Shown here piece by piece: positions 1-6,874 of a stretch of 11,331 nt of DNA; position 1 is the first letter of the stretch, and every line of letters begins with the position of its first letter. Origin of the DNA: Hyphomicrobiales bacterium (GTDB lineage: Bacteria; Pseudomonadota; Alphaproteobacteria; Rhizobiales; Afifellaceae). The stretch is taken from the NCBI GenBank assembly GCA_013812985.1, contig JACCSN010000612.1, positions 1 through 11,331 of the forward strand, in the 5' to 3' direction. The notes beneath the pieces were generated by a model. The model was not told where the DNA came from. It searched no databases and worked only from the letters and a program-made list of their open reading frames with translations. Made by a program: the position numbers and the translations under genes.

Positions 1-281
1 TAAGCGAGAGGATGGCCCGGCAGGACCCGCCCGTCGCCGCAGGCCAGCCAGATCTCTTCCGCTTCCGTGATGAGGTAGCCGATCGTCAGCACCGCGCCGC
101 CGTCGATCAGGACGCCGCTGCCAGCCCTCTCCGTGCCCAGCGTCTCCGCCGTGAAGGCGTCGTCGGGAACAATAGCCCTGATCCCCACGACGGAGCCGAG
201 CGCCCGATCGAGATCGAAGCCGTAATCGCCGGGCTTTGGCTGCCGGGCGGGCGAGATGCGCCATTCGCTTGGCGAGACCAT
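1..281 (-). CDS. Trypsin-like (S1C/DegP-type) serine protease-like protein, N-terminal part, cut by the window edge
   Basis: The frame reads leftward from an ATG at 281-279 to the window edge, giving 93 residues without a stop. GGAG lies 6 nt before the ATG, which supports this start. Residues 53-92 fit the beginning of a trypsin-like fold as in DegP/HtrA proteins: a GSGVLI strand (54-59), a VLTIGYLI strand (64-71), then a strand ending in a DGR turn (83-85). In active DegP the TNNHV segment carries the catalytic histidine. Here the aligned residues are TIGYL, with Tyr69 where His is expected, so the visible part looks catalytically inactive. No signal peptide or membrane segment is visible in the first 50 residues, so a cytoplasmic location is possible. 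The remaining catalytic residues and any PDZ domain lie outside the window. The family call is from memory of the fold and is fairly secure; the function is unknown. Confidence 0.7.
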   Translation of the reverse strand, partial: MVSPSEWRISPARQPKPGDYGFDLDRALGSVVGIRAIVPDDAFTAETLGTERAGSGVLIDGGAVLTIGYLITEAEEIWLACGDGRVLPGHPLA

Positions 282-505
282 ATCCTGCTCCGTTTATCGA
301 TACGTTGCGCCACGAATTCGCGTCGATATTCGCGTCGAGATCTGTCTGCCGACCACGCGGCACAATTGCGACGAAAGCGCTTCGCTCCCATATAGGATGC
401 GAAACTCACGGCCTTTTACGACGGTGGTCCTGGGGTGATCGCCAGTTCCCAGGCAGGCTGCTTCTTTCGATCCGGCCGGCGGAGCTCGACAGATAGGAGG
501 CGAGA
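282..505. promoter_or_regulatory. Divergent intergenic region between the protease-like gene and the DUF983 gene
   Basis: These 224 bases separate two outward-facing genes, so promoters for both must lie here unless they start further in. No convincing -35/-10 pair stands out. The notable element is a 12-bp-period tandem repeat: the 11-mer ATTCGCGTCGA occurs at 316-326 and again at 328-338, about one helical turn apart. A repeat of this kind could bind a regulator, but that is inference. Short open frames here do not look like genes. Confidence 0.45.
316..338. repeat. Tandem 12-bp-period direct repeat (possible operator)
   Basis: Two exact copies of ATTCGCGTCGA, at 316-326 and 328-338, are separated by one base. 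The repeat sits in the divergent intergenic region, 35 bp upstream of the protease-like start codon and about 170 bp upstream of the DUF983 start. The sequence shows the repeat directly; a binding role is a guess. Confidence 0.35.
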
Positions 506-907
506 TTGACGGAAGCCCCGGAAGTCGAACGTCGTGACCTGAAGACCGCGATTCTCCGGGGCGCTCGTGGGTGCTGCCCGAACTGCGGGCGCGGAGGCAT
601 CTTTGCGGGCTTTCTGCAGATCGCTTCTCGCTGCCCCGCATGCGGCGAGGAACTTCATCACCACCGGGCGGACGACGCGCCGGCTTATCTCACGATCCTT
701 GTGGTCGGCCACCTCACGCTACCCGTGGTTCTGGGCGTCGAGGAGGTTTTTGCCCCGGCCTTGTGGATTCACCTCCTGCTCTGGGGCACGCTCATCCCGG
801 CGCTCTGCCTGGCCCTGCTGCGGCCGATCAAGGGCATGATCGTCGGCCTGCAATGGGCGAGCTTCATGCATGGCTTCGGCGGGGGGCATGCCGGCGCGGA
901 CGCCTGA
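506..907 (+). CDS. DUF983 family zinc-ribbon membrane protein
   Basis: A 133-residue protein with a TTG start at 506. The choice is decided by a perfect AGGAGG at 495-500 with 5-nt spacing. The layout matches DUF983: a short N-terminal helix, then a zinc-ribbon-like part with CPNC (24-27) and CPAC (43-46), the polar stretch HHHRADDAPAY (51-61), and two membrane helices (about 61-80 and 84-106). The C-terminal end is soluble and rich in Gly and His (MHGFGGGHAG). The family is widespread in alphaproteobacteria and its molecular function is not established; it is often found near cytochrome oxidase genes. None are visible here, so the gene looks monocistronic. It converges with the histidine kinase gene, with only 11 bp between the stop codons. 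The family call is strong and the role is open. Confidence 0.88.
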   Translation: MTEAPEVERRDLKTAILRGARGCCPNCGRGGIFAGFLQIASRCPACGEELHHHRADDAPAYLTILVVGHLTLPVVLGVEEVFAPALWIHLLLWGTLIPALCLALLRPIKGMIVGLQWASFMHGFGGGHAGADA

Positions 908-924
908 GCCCCGCGCCTTCAGGC
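893..924. terminator. Candidate bidirectional terminator with two overlapping hairpins
   Basis: At the convergent junction of the DUF983 and histidine kinase genes, GGCGCGG (893-899) pairs perfectly with CCGCGCC (911-917) around an 11-base loop. A second inverted repeat, GCCTGA (902-907) with TCAGGC (919-924), overlaps the first and contains both stop codons. The two hairpins cannot form together. No long T-run follows on either strand, so intrinsic termination is plausible but not proven. Confidence 0.35.
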
Positions 925-2697
925 AGGCTGGGGGAGCGGCGCGTCGAGGGTGCAAACGACGCCGGACGGCGCAAAGTCGATCCGCACTTCGCCGTCGATG
1001 TCCTGGGCGAGCCCGCGCTCGATCAGCCGCGTCCCGAAACCTCGCTTGGAAGGCTCGGCCACCGCTGGTCCTTCCCGCTCCTCCCAGCGCAGCTGCAACC
1101 GGGGCTGGCCGCCGCCGGACTCGATGCCCCAATCCAGGCGGACCGAGCCCGCCGCGTTGGACAGGGCTCCGTATTTCACCGCATTGGTGGCAAGCTCCTG
1201 GATCGCCATCGCCAGCGCCAGCGCCATTCGCGGCTGAACCCTGACCTGCGGCCCATCGATCCTGAACCGGCTCTCGCCCAGACCTCGATACGGCTCGATC
1301 GTTTCCGCCACGATCTCGCTCAGCCCGGCCCCTTCCCAGTTCTCGCGGGTCAGCACGTCGTGCGCGCGCGACAGCGCCATGAGCCGCGCCTCGAAGGCGC
1401 CTTTCGCCTGCTCCGTCGTCGCGGCGTTCCGCAGCGTCTGGGAGGCAATATACTGCACGCTAGCCAGCGTGTTCTTCACCCGGTGGTTCAGCTCGTTGAT
1501 GAGCAGCTGCTGGCGCACCTCCGCGACCTTCGCATCGGTGATGTCGACATTGCATCCGGTATAGCCGAGGAACGCGCCGGCATCGTCGAGGCGCGCCACG
1601 CCTTCGCAGCGGAGCCAGAGGATGCGGCCTTCCTTGTCCCGCACCCGAAACTCGCTTCGAAACGGGCGCCGGGCGATGAAGGCTTCCTTGAAGGCGGAGA
1701 AGAAGGGCTCGATGTCGTCGGGATGGATGACCTCTCTCCAGCCTTCGCCCAGCATCTCTTCCGCCGGGCGACCGAAGAGAAAATCGTAGTGCATGTTGGC
1801 GAAGGTGATCTGCCCCGCCGCGTCGGTCATCCAGATGAGCGCCGGCGCGCTGTCGGCCATATGGCGGAACCGGGCCTCGCTTTCGCGAAGCGCCGCCTCG
1901 GCCCGCTTGCGGCCGGTGATGTCGAGGATCGCGCCGACGGTTCGCTTCAGCCGTCCGGCGGGATCGCGCACGGCGAGACCGCGCTGCCAGACCCAAATCC
2001 ATTCGCCGTTGGCGTGGCGCATGCGGAACTCAAGGTCGAGCTCTTCCCGATCGCCGGCGAAAAGCGCCTCGAGCGTAGCGTGGAAACGCGGGGCGTCCTC
2101 GGGATGAATCCTGCTGAACCACCAATCCCGCGTCGGCTCGCCGTCCTCTGGGTGGAAACCCAGCATTTCGTAAGCGCGCCGCGCGCGATAGGCGTAGCCG
2201 GTCTCCAGGTCGGTCTCGTAGCTGGCGCCGTGGAACGCGGCCACGGCGAGCCGGTAGCGTTCCTCGCTGGCGGCCAGCCTTTCGGCGATCCGCTTGTGCT
2301 CGGTGATGTCGAGGAGGGTTCCGATCCCGCGCAACGGCCGGCGCGCCGCGTCGAACGTGACCTGACCCTTGATCATGACCCTGCGCTCCGCGCCGTCGCT
2401 GAAGCGACGGATGCGGAATTCCGCTTGGTAGCGGCCGTCTCCGGAGCAGCTGTAGGCCTCGCTGTACCTCTGGTCCAGCCATTGGCGATCGTCGGGGTGG
2501 ACCAAGGAAAAGAACAAGTCTCGGTCGGCGCCCGCGTCCGGCGGAAGGCCCAGGATGGCCCTGAACTCGTCAGACCAGCGACGCTCGCCGGTGACGGCGT
2601 TCACGTCCCAGGTGCCGATCCCGGTCGCCTCGACCGCCAGGCGCAGCCGCTCTTCGTTCTCTCTCAGAGCCTCCTCGGCGCGCGCGGGCTCAGTCAA
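919..2697 (-). CDS. Three-PAS sensor histidine kinase, HWE family
   Basis: Read from a TTG at 2697 (GAGGA lies 5 nt upstream), this is a 592-residue kinase beginning MTEPARAEEALRENEERL. The open frame extends upstream to ATG codons at 2847, 2844, 2811 and 2742. None of these has a good ribosome binding site, and the extra 50 residues resemble nothing I know. Three PAS/PAC units lie at about 10-133, 140-265 and 268-390. A HWE-type dimerisation segment follows, with phospho-acceptor His405 in NELNHRVKN, then an HATPase region with N box ELATNAVKYGAL (501-512), the WxE motif at 538-540 and the glycine box KRGFGTRL (551-558). No membrane helices are visible, so it is probably a cytoplasmic sensor. 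HWE kinases in alphaproteobacteria often feed stress, light or general stress (PhyR) signalling. No response regulator is adjacent, so this is an orphan. Gln500 sits where the family usually has the N-box His. Confidence 0.88.
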   Translation of the reverse strand: MTEPARAEEALRENEERLRLAVEATGIGTWDVNAVTGERRWSDEFRAILGLPPDAGADRDLFFSLVHPDDRQWLDQRYSEAYSCSGDGRYQAEFRIRRFSDGAERRVMIKGQVTFDAARRPLRGIGTLLDITEHKRIAERLAASEERYRLAVAAFHGASYETDLETGYAYRARRAYEMLGFHPEDGEPTRDWWFSRIHPEDAPRFHATLEALFAGDREELDLEFRMRHANGEWIWVWQRGLAVRDPAGRLKRTVGAILDITGRKRAEAALRESEARFRHMADSAPALIWMTDAAGQITFANMHYDFLFGRPAEEMLGEGWREVIHPDDIEPFFSAFKEAFIARRPFRSEFRVRDKEGRILWLRCEGVARLDDAGAFLGYTGCNVDITDAKVAEVRQQLLINELNHRVKNTLASVQYIASQTLRNAATTEQAKGAFEARLMALSRAHDVLTRENWEGAGLSEIVAETIEPYRGLGESRFRIDGPQVRVQPRMALALAMAIQELATNAVKYGALSNAAGSVRLDWGIESGGGQPRLQLRWEEREGPAVAEPSKRGFGTRLIERGLAQDIDGEVRIDFAPSGVVCTLDAPLPQPA

Positions 2698-2993
2698 GCG
2701 CGTCCTCGCGGAAAGCGGCCACGGGGCAAGGCAAACTCGCATGGACCGAACTGGCCCGGTCGATCGGCGGGGCGGCAGCCAAGAGAGCGGCTTCGGGCCG
2801 CCCTGCCAGGACATTGAGGTTCGGAGAACTGCGCACGCCTCCATCATAGCTCAATCCGGCGCTTGCGCCAGCACGCCGCCAGTCAGGCGCCTACAGGCCA
2901 AGCCGTCCGGCGATCGAGGCGGAAGCGATTCGGCTCTCCTTGCTCGACGACGGGTCCGCTGTCAGCCGCATCCGCTGCTTGGTCGATTTCGCA
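2698..2993. promoter_or_regulatory. Upstream region of the histidine kinase
   Basis: With the TTG start chosen for the kinase, 296 bases lie between it and the stop of the small gene upstream. On the - strand a TATGAT -10-like hexamer lies at 2848-2843. The segment 17 bp further upstream (CTGGCG) is a poor -35 match. Between them sits a GGCGC/GCGCC inverted repeat (2858-2869, 2-base centre) that could be an operator. A transcript from there would have a leader of about 140 nt. No other gene is supported here. All of this is weak pattern evidence. Confidence 0.25.
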
Positions 2994-3230
2994 TCACGGC
3001 TTGGTCAAGACGCCCAGCCGCACCCCCAAGCCGCGGGCATGAGCGGCGAAGTCGCTCGCGGACCCGTGCTCCGCCTCTTGGATCTGCTCGACGATGTCCT
3101 CGGCAGGCAAACCCGCCCGCAAGGAATCCAGAAGGAATTTCGCAGCGCAGCGGCGATCCAGGGACTCGGCGTTCAGGGATTCCGATAGGAGCTCGATCAA
3201 AACTGCGTCTTTGCTCATGACCAACTGCAT
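2994..3230 (-). CDS. Small protein of unknown function
   Basis: I do not recognise this protein. From the ATG at 3230 it has 78 residues. An ATG four codons later (3218, 74 residues) and a TTG at 3257 (87 residues) are alternatives, and none has a clear ribosome binding site. The sequence is mostly helical in character, starting SKDAVLIELLSESLNAESL, with acidic and leucine-rich stretches. It has no membrane segment or cysteine-rich motif and ends GVRLGVLTKP. Its composition is protein-like and it lies on a stretch with no better opposing frame, which favours a real gene. It is transcribed away from the FAD oxidoreductase gene and towards the histidine kinase, with a gap of about 300 bp, so a shared transcript is possible but not obvious. 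Function unknown. Confidence 0.5.
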   Translation of the reverse strand: MQLVMSKDAVLIELLSESLNAESLDRRCAAKFLLDSLRAGLPAEDIVEQIQEAEHGSASDFAAHARGLGVRLGVLTKP

Positions 3231-3384
3231 TTTCCGAACAAGAGCACTCTGTCCCAAACCGAACCGTGTTAACGGAGGTTAAGGCGTAAACCCTCGCCTT
3301 GGTTGCAGCGCGAGATGCGTTTTCGGCTTTCGCGAACAGTCTATGGCTTGCGCCTCTGCGCTTACCGGCCCAGCAATTAAGGCA

Positions 3385-4948
3385 ATGCGCGACGCGATCG
3401 TCATTGGCGGCGGCCATAACGGCCTGGTCTGCGCCGCCTATCTCGCCGGGGCCGGCCTCCAAGTCACCGTTCTGGAGCGGCGAGGGCTTGTCGGCGGGGC
3501 GGCGGTGACCGAGGAGTTCTGGCCGGGTTTTCGCAACTCGGTGGCCTCCTACACCGTGTCGCTGCTCAATCCGAAGGTGATCCGCGACCTTGATCTCCAC
3601 GCTTACGGGCTCAGGATCGTGGAACGGCGGATCGCCAATTTCCTGCCGCTTCCTGACGGCCGCCATTTGAAAGTCGGCGGCGGCAAGACAAAGGCCGAGG
3701 TCGCCAAGTTCTCCAAACCGGACGCTGACCGGCTCGACGCCTACGGCGAGAAGCTGGAAGCGATCGCCGACGTGCTGCGCGCCCTCGTCCTGGAAACTCC
3801 GCCGAACATGGTTACGGGCAACTGGTCGTCCGCGCTCCCGGAGCTCTTGAAGGCGGGCAAGCTCGGCCGAAAGCTCGCGGCCCTCGACATGGCCGGGCGG
3901 CGCGAGCTCCTCGACCTCTTCGCGAAATCGGCCGGCGACTATCTCGACGGCTGGTTCGAGAGCGCGCCGATCAAGGCGGCCTACGGCTTCGACGGGATCG
4001 TCGGCAACTACCAGAGCCCCTACGCGCCCGGATCGGCCTATGTGCTGCTCCACCATTGCTTCGGCGAGGTGAACGGCAAGAAGGGCGTCTGGGGCCACGC
4101 GATCGGCGGCATGGGCGCCATCACGCAAGCCATGGCGCGCGCCTGCGAAGCGCGCGGCGTGGAGATCCGGACCGGCTCCCCCGTCCGCGAAGTGCTGATC
4201 GAGAACGGGCGCGCGGCGGGCGTGGTGACCGAGAGCGGCGAGGCGATCCGCGCCCGCATCGTCGTCTCCAACCTCAATCCGAAACTGCTCTTCACGCGGC
4301 TCGTCGAGCGCCAGGCCCTCCCCACCGATTTCCTGCGCCGCATCGAGAACTGGCGCTGCGGGTCCGGCACATTCCGCATGAACGTGGCGCTGTCGGAGCT
4401 GCCGGATTTCACCGCGCTGCCGGGCCGCGAGCTGGCCGAGCACCACACCGCCGGCACCATCATCGCGCCGAGCCTCGGCTACATGGAGCGCGCCTGGATC
4501 GACGCAAGAACGAGCGGCTGGTCGCGGCAGCCGGTGGTGGAGATGCTCATCCCATCGACGCTCGACGACAGCCTGGCCCCGCCCGGCCGGCATGTGGCGA
4601 GCCTGTTCTGCCAGCACGTCGCCCCGGAGCTCCCCGACGGGAAATCCTGGGACGACCACCGCGAGGAGGTCGCCGACCTGATGATCGAAACCGTCAACCG
4701 CTACGCGCCGAACTTCAAGGCGTCCGTCCTCGGCCGCCAAGTCCTGAGCCCGCTCGACCTGGCTCGACCAGATTTTCTCCGCACGCCCGATGCTCGGCCA
4801 TGCCGATTACCGCGCGCCTATCCCCGGCCTCTACATGTGCGGCTCCGGTATGCACCCAGGCGGCGGCGTCACCGGCGCGCCGGGCCACAACGCGGCGCGG
4901 GAGATTCTGCGCGACGTGAGGCGGAGGAGGCTCGCGGTGCGGGCGTAA
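3385..4948 (+). pseudogene. FAD-dependent oxidoreductase (COG1233, phytoene desaturase/PYROXD2-like), frameshifted near the 3' end
   Basis: The ATG at 3385 begins MRDAIVIGGGHNGLVCAAYL, the dinucleotide-binding GxGxxG strand expected at the N-terminus of this family. An ATG at 3343 adds 14 residues with no family resemblance. The frame is normal for 459 residues, covering the FAD-binding start, the central substrate region and an SPLDL segment. It then switches at about 4760: the expected C-terminus continues one frame over from 4763 (LDQIFSARPMLGHADYR), carries the FAD-contacting MCGSGMHPGGGVTGAPGHNA, and ends at TAA 4946-4948. From memory, relatives have about 17 more residues (ERTFGL...GGDIFHG) between the two parts, so about 50 bp seem lost. 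The octamer GCTCGACC occurs on both sides of the join (4752-4759 and 4762-4769). The unshifted frame runs to 5097 and yields an arginine-rich nonsense tail. Either this is a real inactivating deletion or an assembly error. The substrate is unknown; relatives act on carotenoid-like or other lipophilic molecules. Confidence 0.8.
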
Positions 4949-4987
4949 CCGGGAAGGCGTGCCGCGGCTCAGGCAGCGCGGTCCCGG
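4949..4987. terminator. Candidate hairpin between the convergent oxidoreductase and membrane-protein genes
   Basis: CCGGGA (4949-4954) pairs with TCCCGG (4982-4987). Inside it CCGCG (4962-4966) pairs with CGCGG (4977-4981), giving an 11-bp interrupted stem with a 7-base bulge on the 5' side. It starts one base after the oxidoreductase stop and overlaps the last codons of the convergent membrane-protein gene. No T-run follows, so terminator function is only inferred from position. Confidence 0.3.
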
Positions 4988-5487
4988 ACGAGCTGCGCGG
5001 GACGAGTTTCCGTCAGCCGAACCGGGTCGGAATTGGACGCCTCCTGCGAGCTTGGCGCGAACGCGCCCAGCCGGGCTTCGGTCGTCTCGCCAGGTAGCGG
5101 GATTGGGTTCGGGCGGACCGTCAGCCGGGCCACATGGATGGCCGCCACAATGGCCGCCAGCACAACGAACGGGGCAATCGCGAGCGCCGGAGCAATGGCG
5201 CCCATGACGGCAATCTGCGAATTCTTTTCCGCAGAGGTGTCGGGTGGAGCGGCGCTTATCGGGTCCGCGGGTGCCGACAGGGCGTCCAGCACCAGCCGAA
5301 GGAGCCATCCCTCGGTCGCCAAGACAAGGATGATCGCCGCCAGAAGCGCTGCGAGCCAGGCGATCTTCGGCCAGCGCTTCGGATCGCCGGCGCCTCGGGC
5401 GGCCAGCCCGACTTCACGGACAGCCATCCACACTACGAGAAGGGCATAGAAAACGCCGCCGAGGCCGGTTCCTGGAACTCCAATCAT
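4969..5487 (-). CDS. Small three-helix membrane protein of unknown function, second gene of a glycosyltransferase unit
   Basis: A 172-residue protein with an ATG at 5487. AAGGGA, inside the end of the preceding gene, lies 8 nt before the ATG and supports this start. Three hydrophobic helices are visible: about 8-24, 43-66 and 92-119. Between helices two and three is a Pro/Ala/Ser-rich loop (71-90), and the C-terminal 50 residues are polar and Pro/Arg-rich. I recognise no family. The gene begins 2 bp after the stop codon of the glycosyltransferase and must be co-transcribed with it, so an accessory role in the synthesis or export of the same glycan is a reasonable inference. The first 44 codons or so from its 3' end are antisense to the out-of-frame tail of the broken oxidoreductase, which is a shadow. 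Confidence 0.72.
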   Translation of the reverse strand: MIGVPGTGLGGVFYALLVVWMAVREVGLAARGAGDPKRWPKIAWLAALLAAIILVLATEGWLLRLVLDALSAPADPISAAPPDTSAEKNSQIAVMGAIAPALAIAPFVVLAAIVAAIHVARLTVRPNPIPLPGETTEARLGAFAPSSQEASNSDPVRLTETRPAQLVRDRAA

Positions 5488-5489
5488 CT

Positions 5490-6635
5490 TCAGTGTCCCT
5501 TCTCAAACACGAGCAGGCTTTTGCCCAGGACGAGCTCGGACCAGACCGCCCGCAACAAGAAAACGGAATTCACCAGCCGTATCGCCAGGAAGCAGGGCAA
5601 GCTGAGGAGCACGCGCCCGAGCTCGCCCCTTTCGATTCCCTTGGCGATCACGGGAATGGCGACCGCCGGTAAGTCGATCACATAGCCAAGCAGAAAGAGC
5701 GGATGGATGAAGATCGCCATCAACGGCAGGACGATCAGATAGGCAAGGGATGCGACGATGGCGTCCCAGAGGCCGACCGCGAGCACTGACCGCAGGTAAG
5801 GCTGGTGTAGCACGGGCCGCCAGTGCAGCCGCGCATTCTGGATAAAACCGTGCGACCAGCGTCGGAGCTGCTTGGACAAGAAGTGGTAGTTGTGCGGCTC
5901 GATCGGGTAGCAGAGCGCCTCCTCGGCGAAGCGCACCTTGTGTCCATGTTGATAGAGCGTCCAGGTCAGGTCCATGTCCTCGGCCATGGTGCGCGTGGAC
6001 CAGCCGCCGACCTCGCGAAGGGCTTCCGTTCGATAGGCGGAGAAGCACCCCGACGCTATGAGGGGTTTTTCGAACACGTCCTGGATCGGCTTGTAGAACG
6101 TGAAGGCGAACAGATACTCGATGTATCGTCCACGCTCCCAGACGCTGCTCACCCGACGGGGGAGCACGAACCCGCAACTCGCGGCCACGGCCGGATCGGC
6201 CATGGACGCCAGGAGCTTCGCGACCCCGTCCGGGGCGACTTCGGTGTCGCCGTCGATCGCCATGCAGATCTCGGTCTTGACAAACGGCAGGGCGAAATTC
6301 TGGGCGCCCGCCTTCGATCCGGTATTCTGCGGCGGCCTCATCACCGTCGCGCCGAGCGCACGCGCGATGTCCCCCGTGCCATCGGTCGAGAAATCGTCGA
6401 TCACGATGATCTCGTCGATCCGGCGGGTCTGAGCCTGGAGACTTCGGACCGTATCGCCGATGCTCTCCGCCTCGTTGTAGGCCGGAACCATCGCCGTTAT
6501 GCCTGGTCGATAAATTTCTATCGCCGGAGCGCTTGCTCCGGCCCGATTGGAACATGCACTGTCATCGTTGCCCTGACTGGAGAGGAGGCCCGCATGAGCG
6601 AACCGCATTCCTCGAATACAAAACGAGCACGCCAC
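5490..6635 (-). CDS. Membrane-bound processive glycosyltransferase, family 2
   Basis: The product is 381 residues from a GTG at 6635. An ATG at 6608 (372 residues) is the alternative. Neither has a well-spaced ribosome binding site, and the first 40 residues look non-conserved. The GT-A fold is clear: VPAYNEAESI (50-59), IVIDDFSTDG (77-86), the nucleotide-sugar/metal motif DGD (128-130), the catalytic-base motif TMAEDMDL (216-223) and QLRRW (256-260). The last is the QxxRW signature of processive polysaccharide synthases. Three to four C-terminal membrane helices follow (about 285-333 and 345-367), and no N-terminal helix is seen. This layout resembles poly-beta-1,6-GlcNAc synthase and cellulose/hyaluronan synthase relatives, acting at the inner membrane on UDP-sugars. 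The product cannot be told from sequence. It forms a unit with the small membrane protein downstream, and galE is divergent from it. Confidence 0.87.
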   Translation of the reverse strand: MACSFCIRGMRFAHAGLLSSQGNDDSACSNRAGASAPAIEIYRPGITAMVPAYNEAESIGDTVRSLQAQTRRIDEIIVIDDFSTDGTGDIARALGATVMRPPQNTGSKAGAQNFALPFVKTEICMAIDGDTEVAPDGVAKLLASMADPAVAASCGFVLPRRVSSVWERGRYIEYLFAFTFYKPIQDVFEKPLIASGCFSAYRTEALREVGGWSTRTMAEDMDLTWTLYQHGHKVRFAEEALCYPIEPHNYHFLSKQLRRWSHGFIQNARLHWRPVLHQPYLRSVLAVGLWDAIVASLAYLIVLPLMAIFIHPLFLLGYVIDLPAVAIPVIAKGIERGELGRVLLSLPCFLAIRLVNSVFLLRAVWSELVLGKSLLVFEKGH

Positions 6636-6874
6636 GGCATGTAGCCATCGCGGTGCGGTTTCAGCAGGCCCGCATCGAGAAGTTAACGCGGGATGGTCGA
6701 AATCGTTCGCGCAACGCCGCTGAACGCTTCCTGAACAGAAATGGATGGCCGCTGTGACGGACAGATAAGCGGTTCCGGGCGTTTACCAGCCGGCGATCCT
6801 GATCTTACGCTGGAAGCGCCGAATCGAGCGAAGACCGCGGGCAAAGTCGCCATTCGCGAAGGAGAATTACACGC
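6636..6874. promoter_or_regulatory. Divergent intergenic region between the glycosyltransferase and galE
   Basis: These 239 bases must hold the promoters of both the glycosyltransferase unit (leftward) and galE (rightward). GAAGGAG at 6858-6864 is the galE ribosome binding site, 10 nt from its GTG. A CCGCT/AGCGG inverted repeat with a 14-base spacer lies around 6750-6773. I see no confident -35/-10 pair on either strand. The glycosyltransferase frame is open leftward from a stop near 6785 but has no ATG, GTG or TTG before 6635. Confidence 0.4.

Noticed and set aside
571..2817. A 748-codon open frame on the + strand
   Set aside because: It is antisense to the three-PAS histidine kinase and overlaps DUF983 in another frame. 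Its translation is rich in Arg, Pro and Ala with no domain, as expected of a high-GC shadow.
3281..3300. AAGGCG/CGCCTT inverted repeat as a terminator
   Set aside because: It lies between divergent start codons, where no transcript should end, and has no T-run. It is at most a possible regulatory site.
2962..4740. A 592-codon open frame on the - strand
   Set aside because: It is the antisense shadow of the FAD oxidoreductase, whose + strand translation carries clear family motifs.
4763..5097. Unshifted continuation of the oxidoreductase frame as a genuine novel C-terminus
   Set aside because: The tail is Arg-rich nonsense, while the neighbouring frame encodes the conserved FAD-binding C-terminus. 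A shifted frame explains the data better.
5503..6555. A 350-codon open frame on the - strand
   Set aside because: It lies in another frame of the glycosyltransferase gene and has an Arg-rich composition with no motifs.
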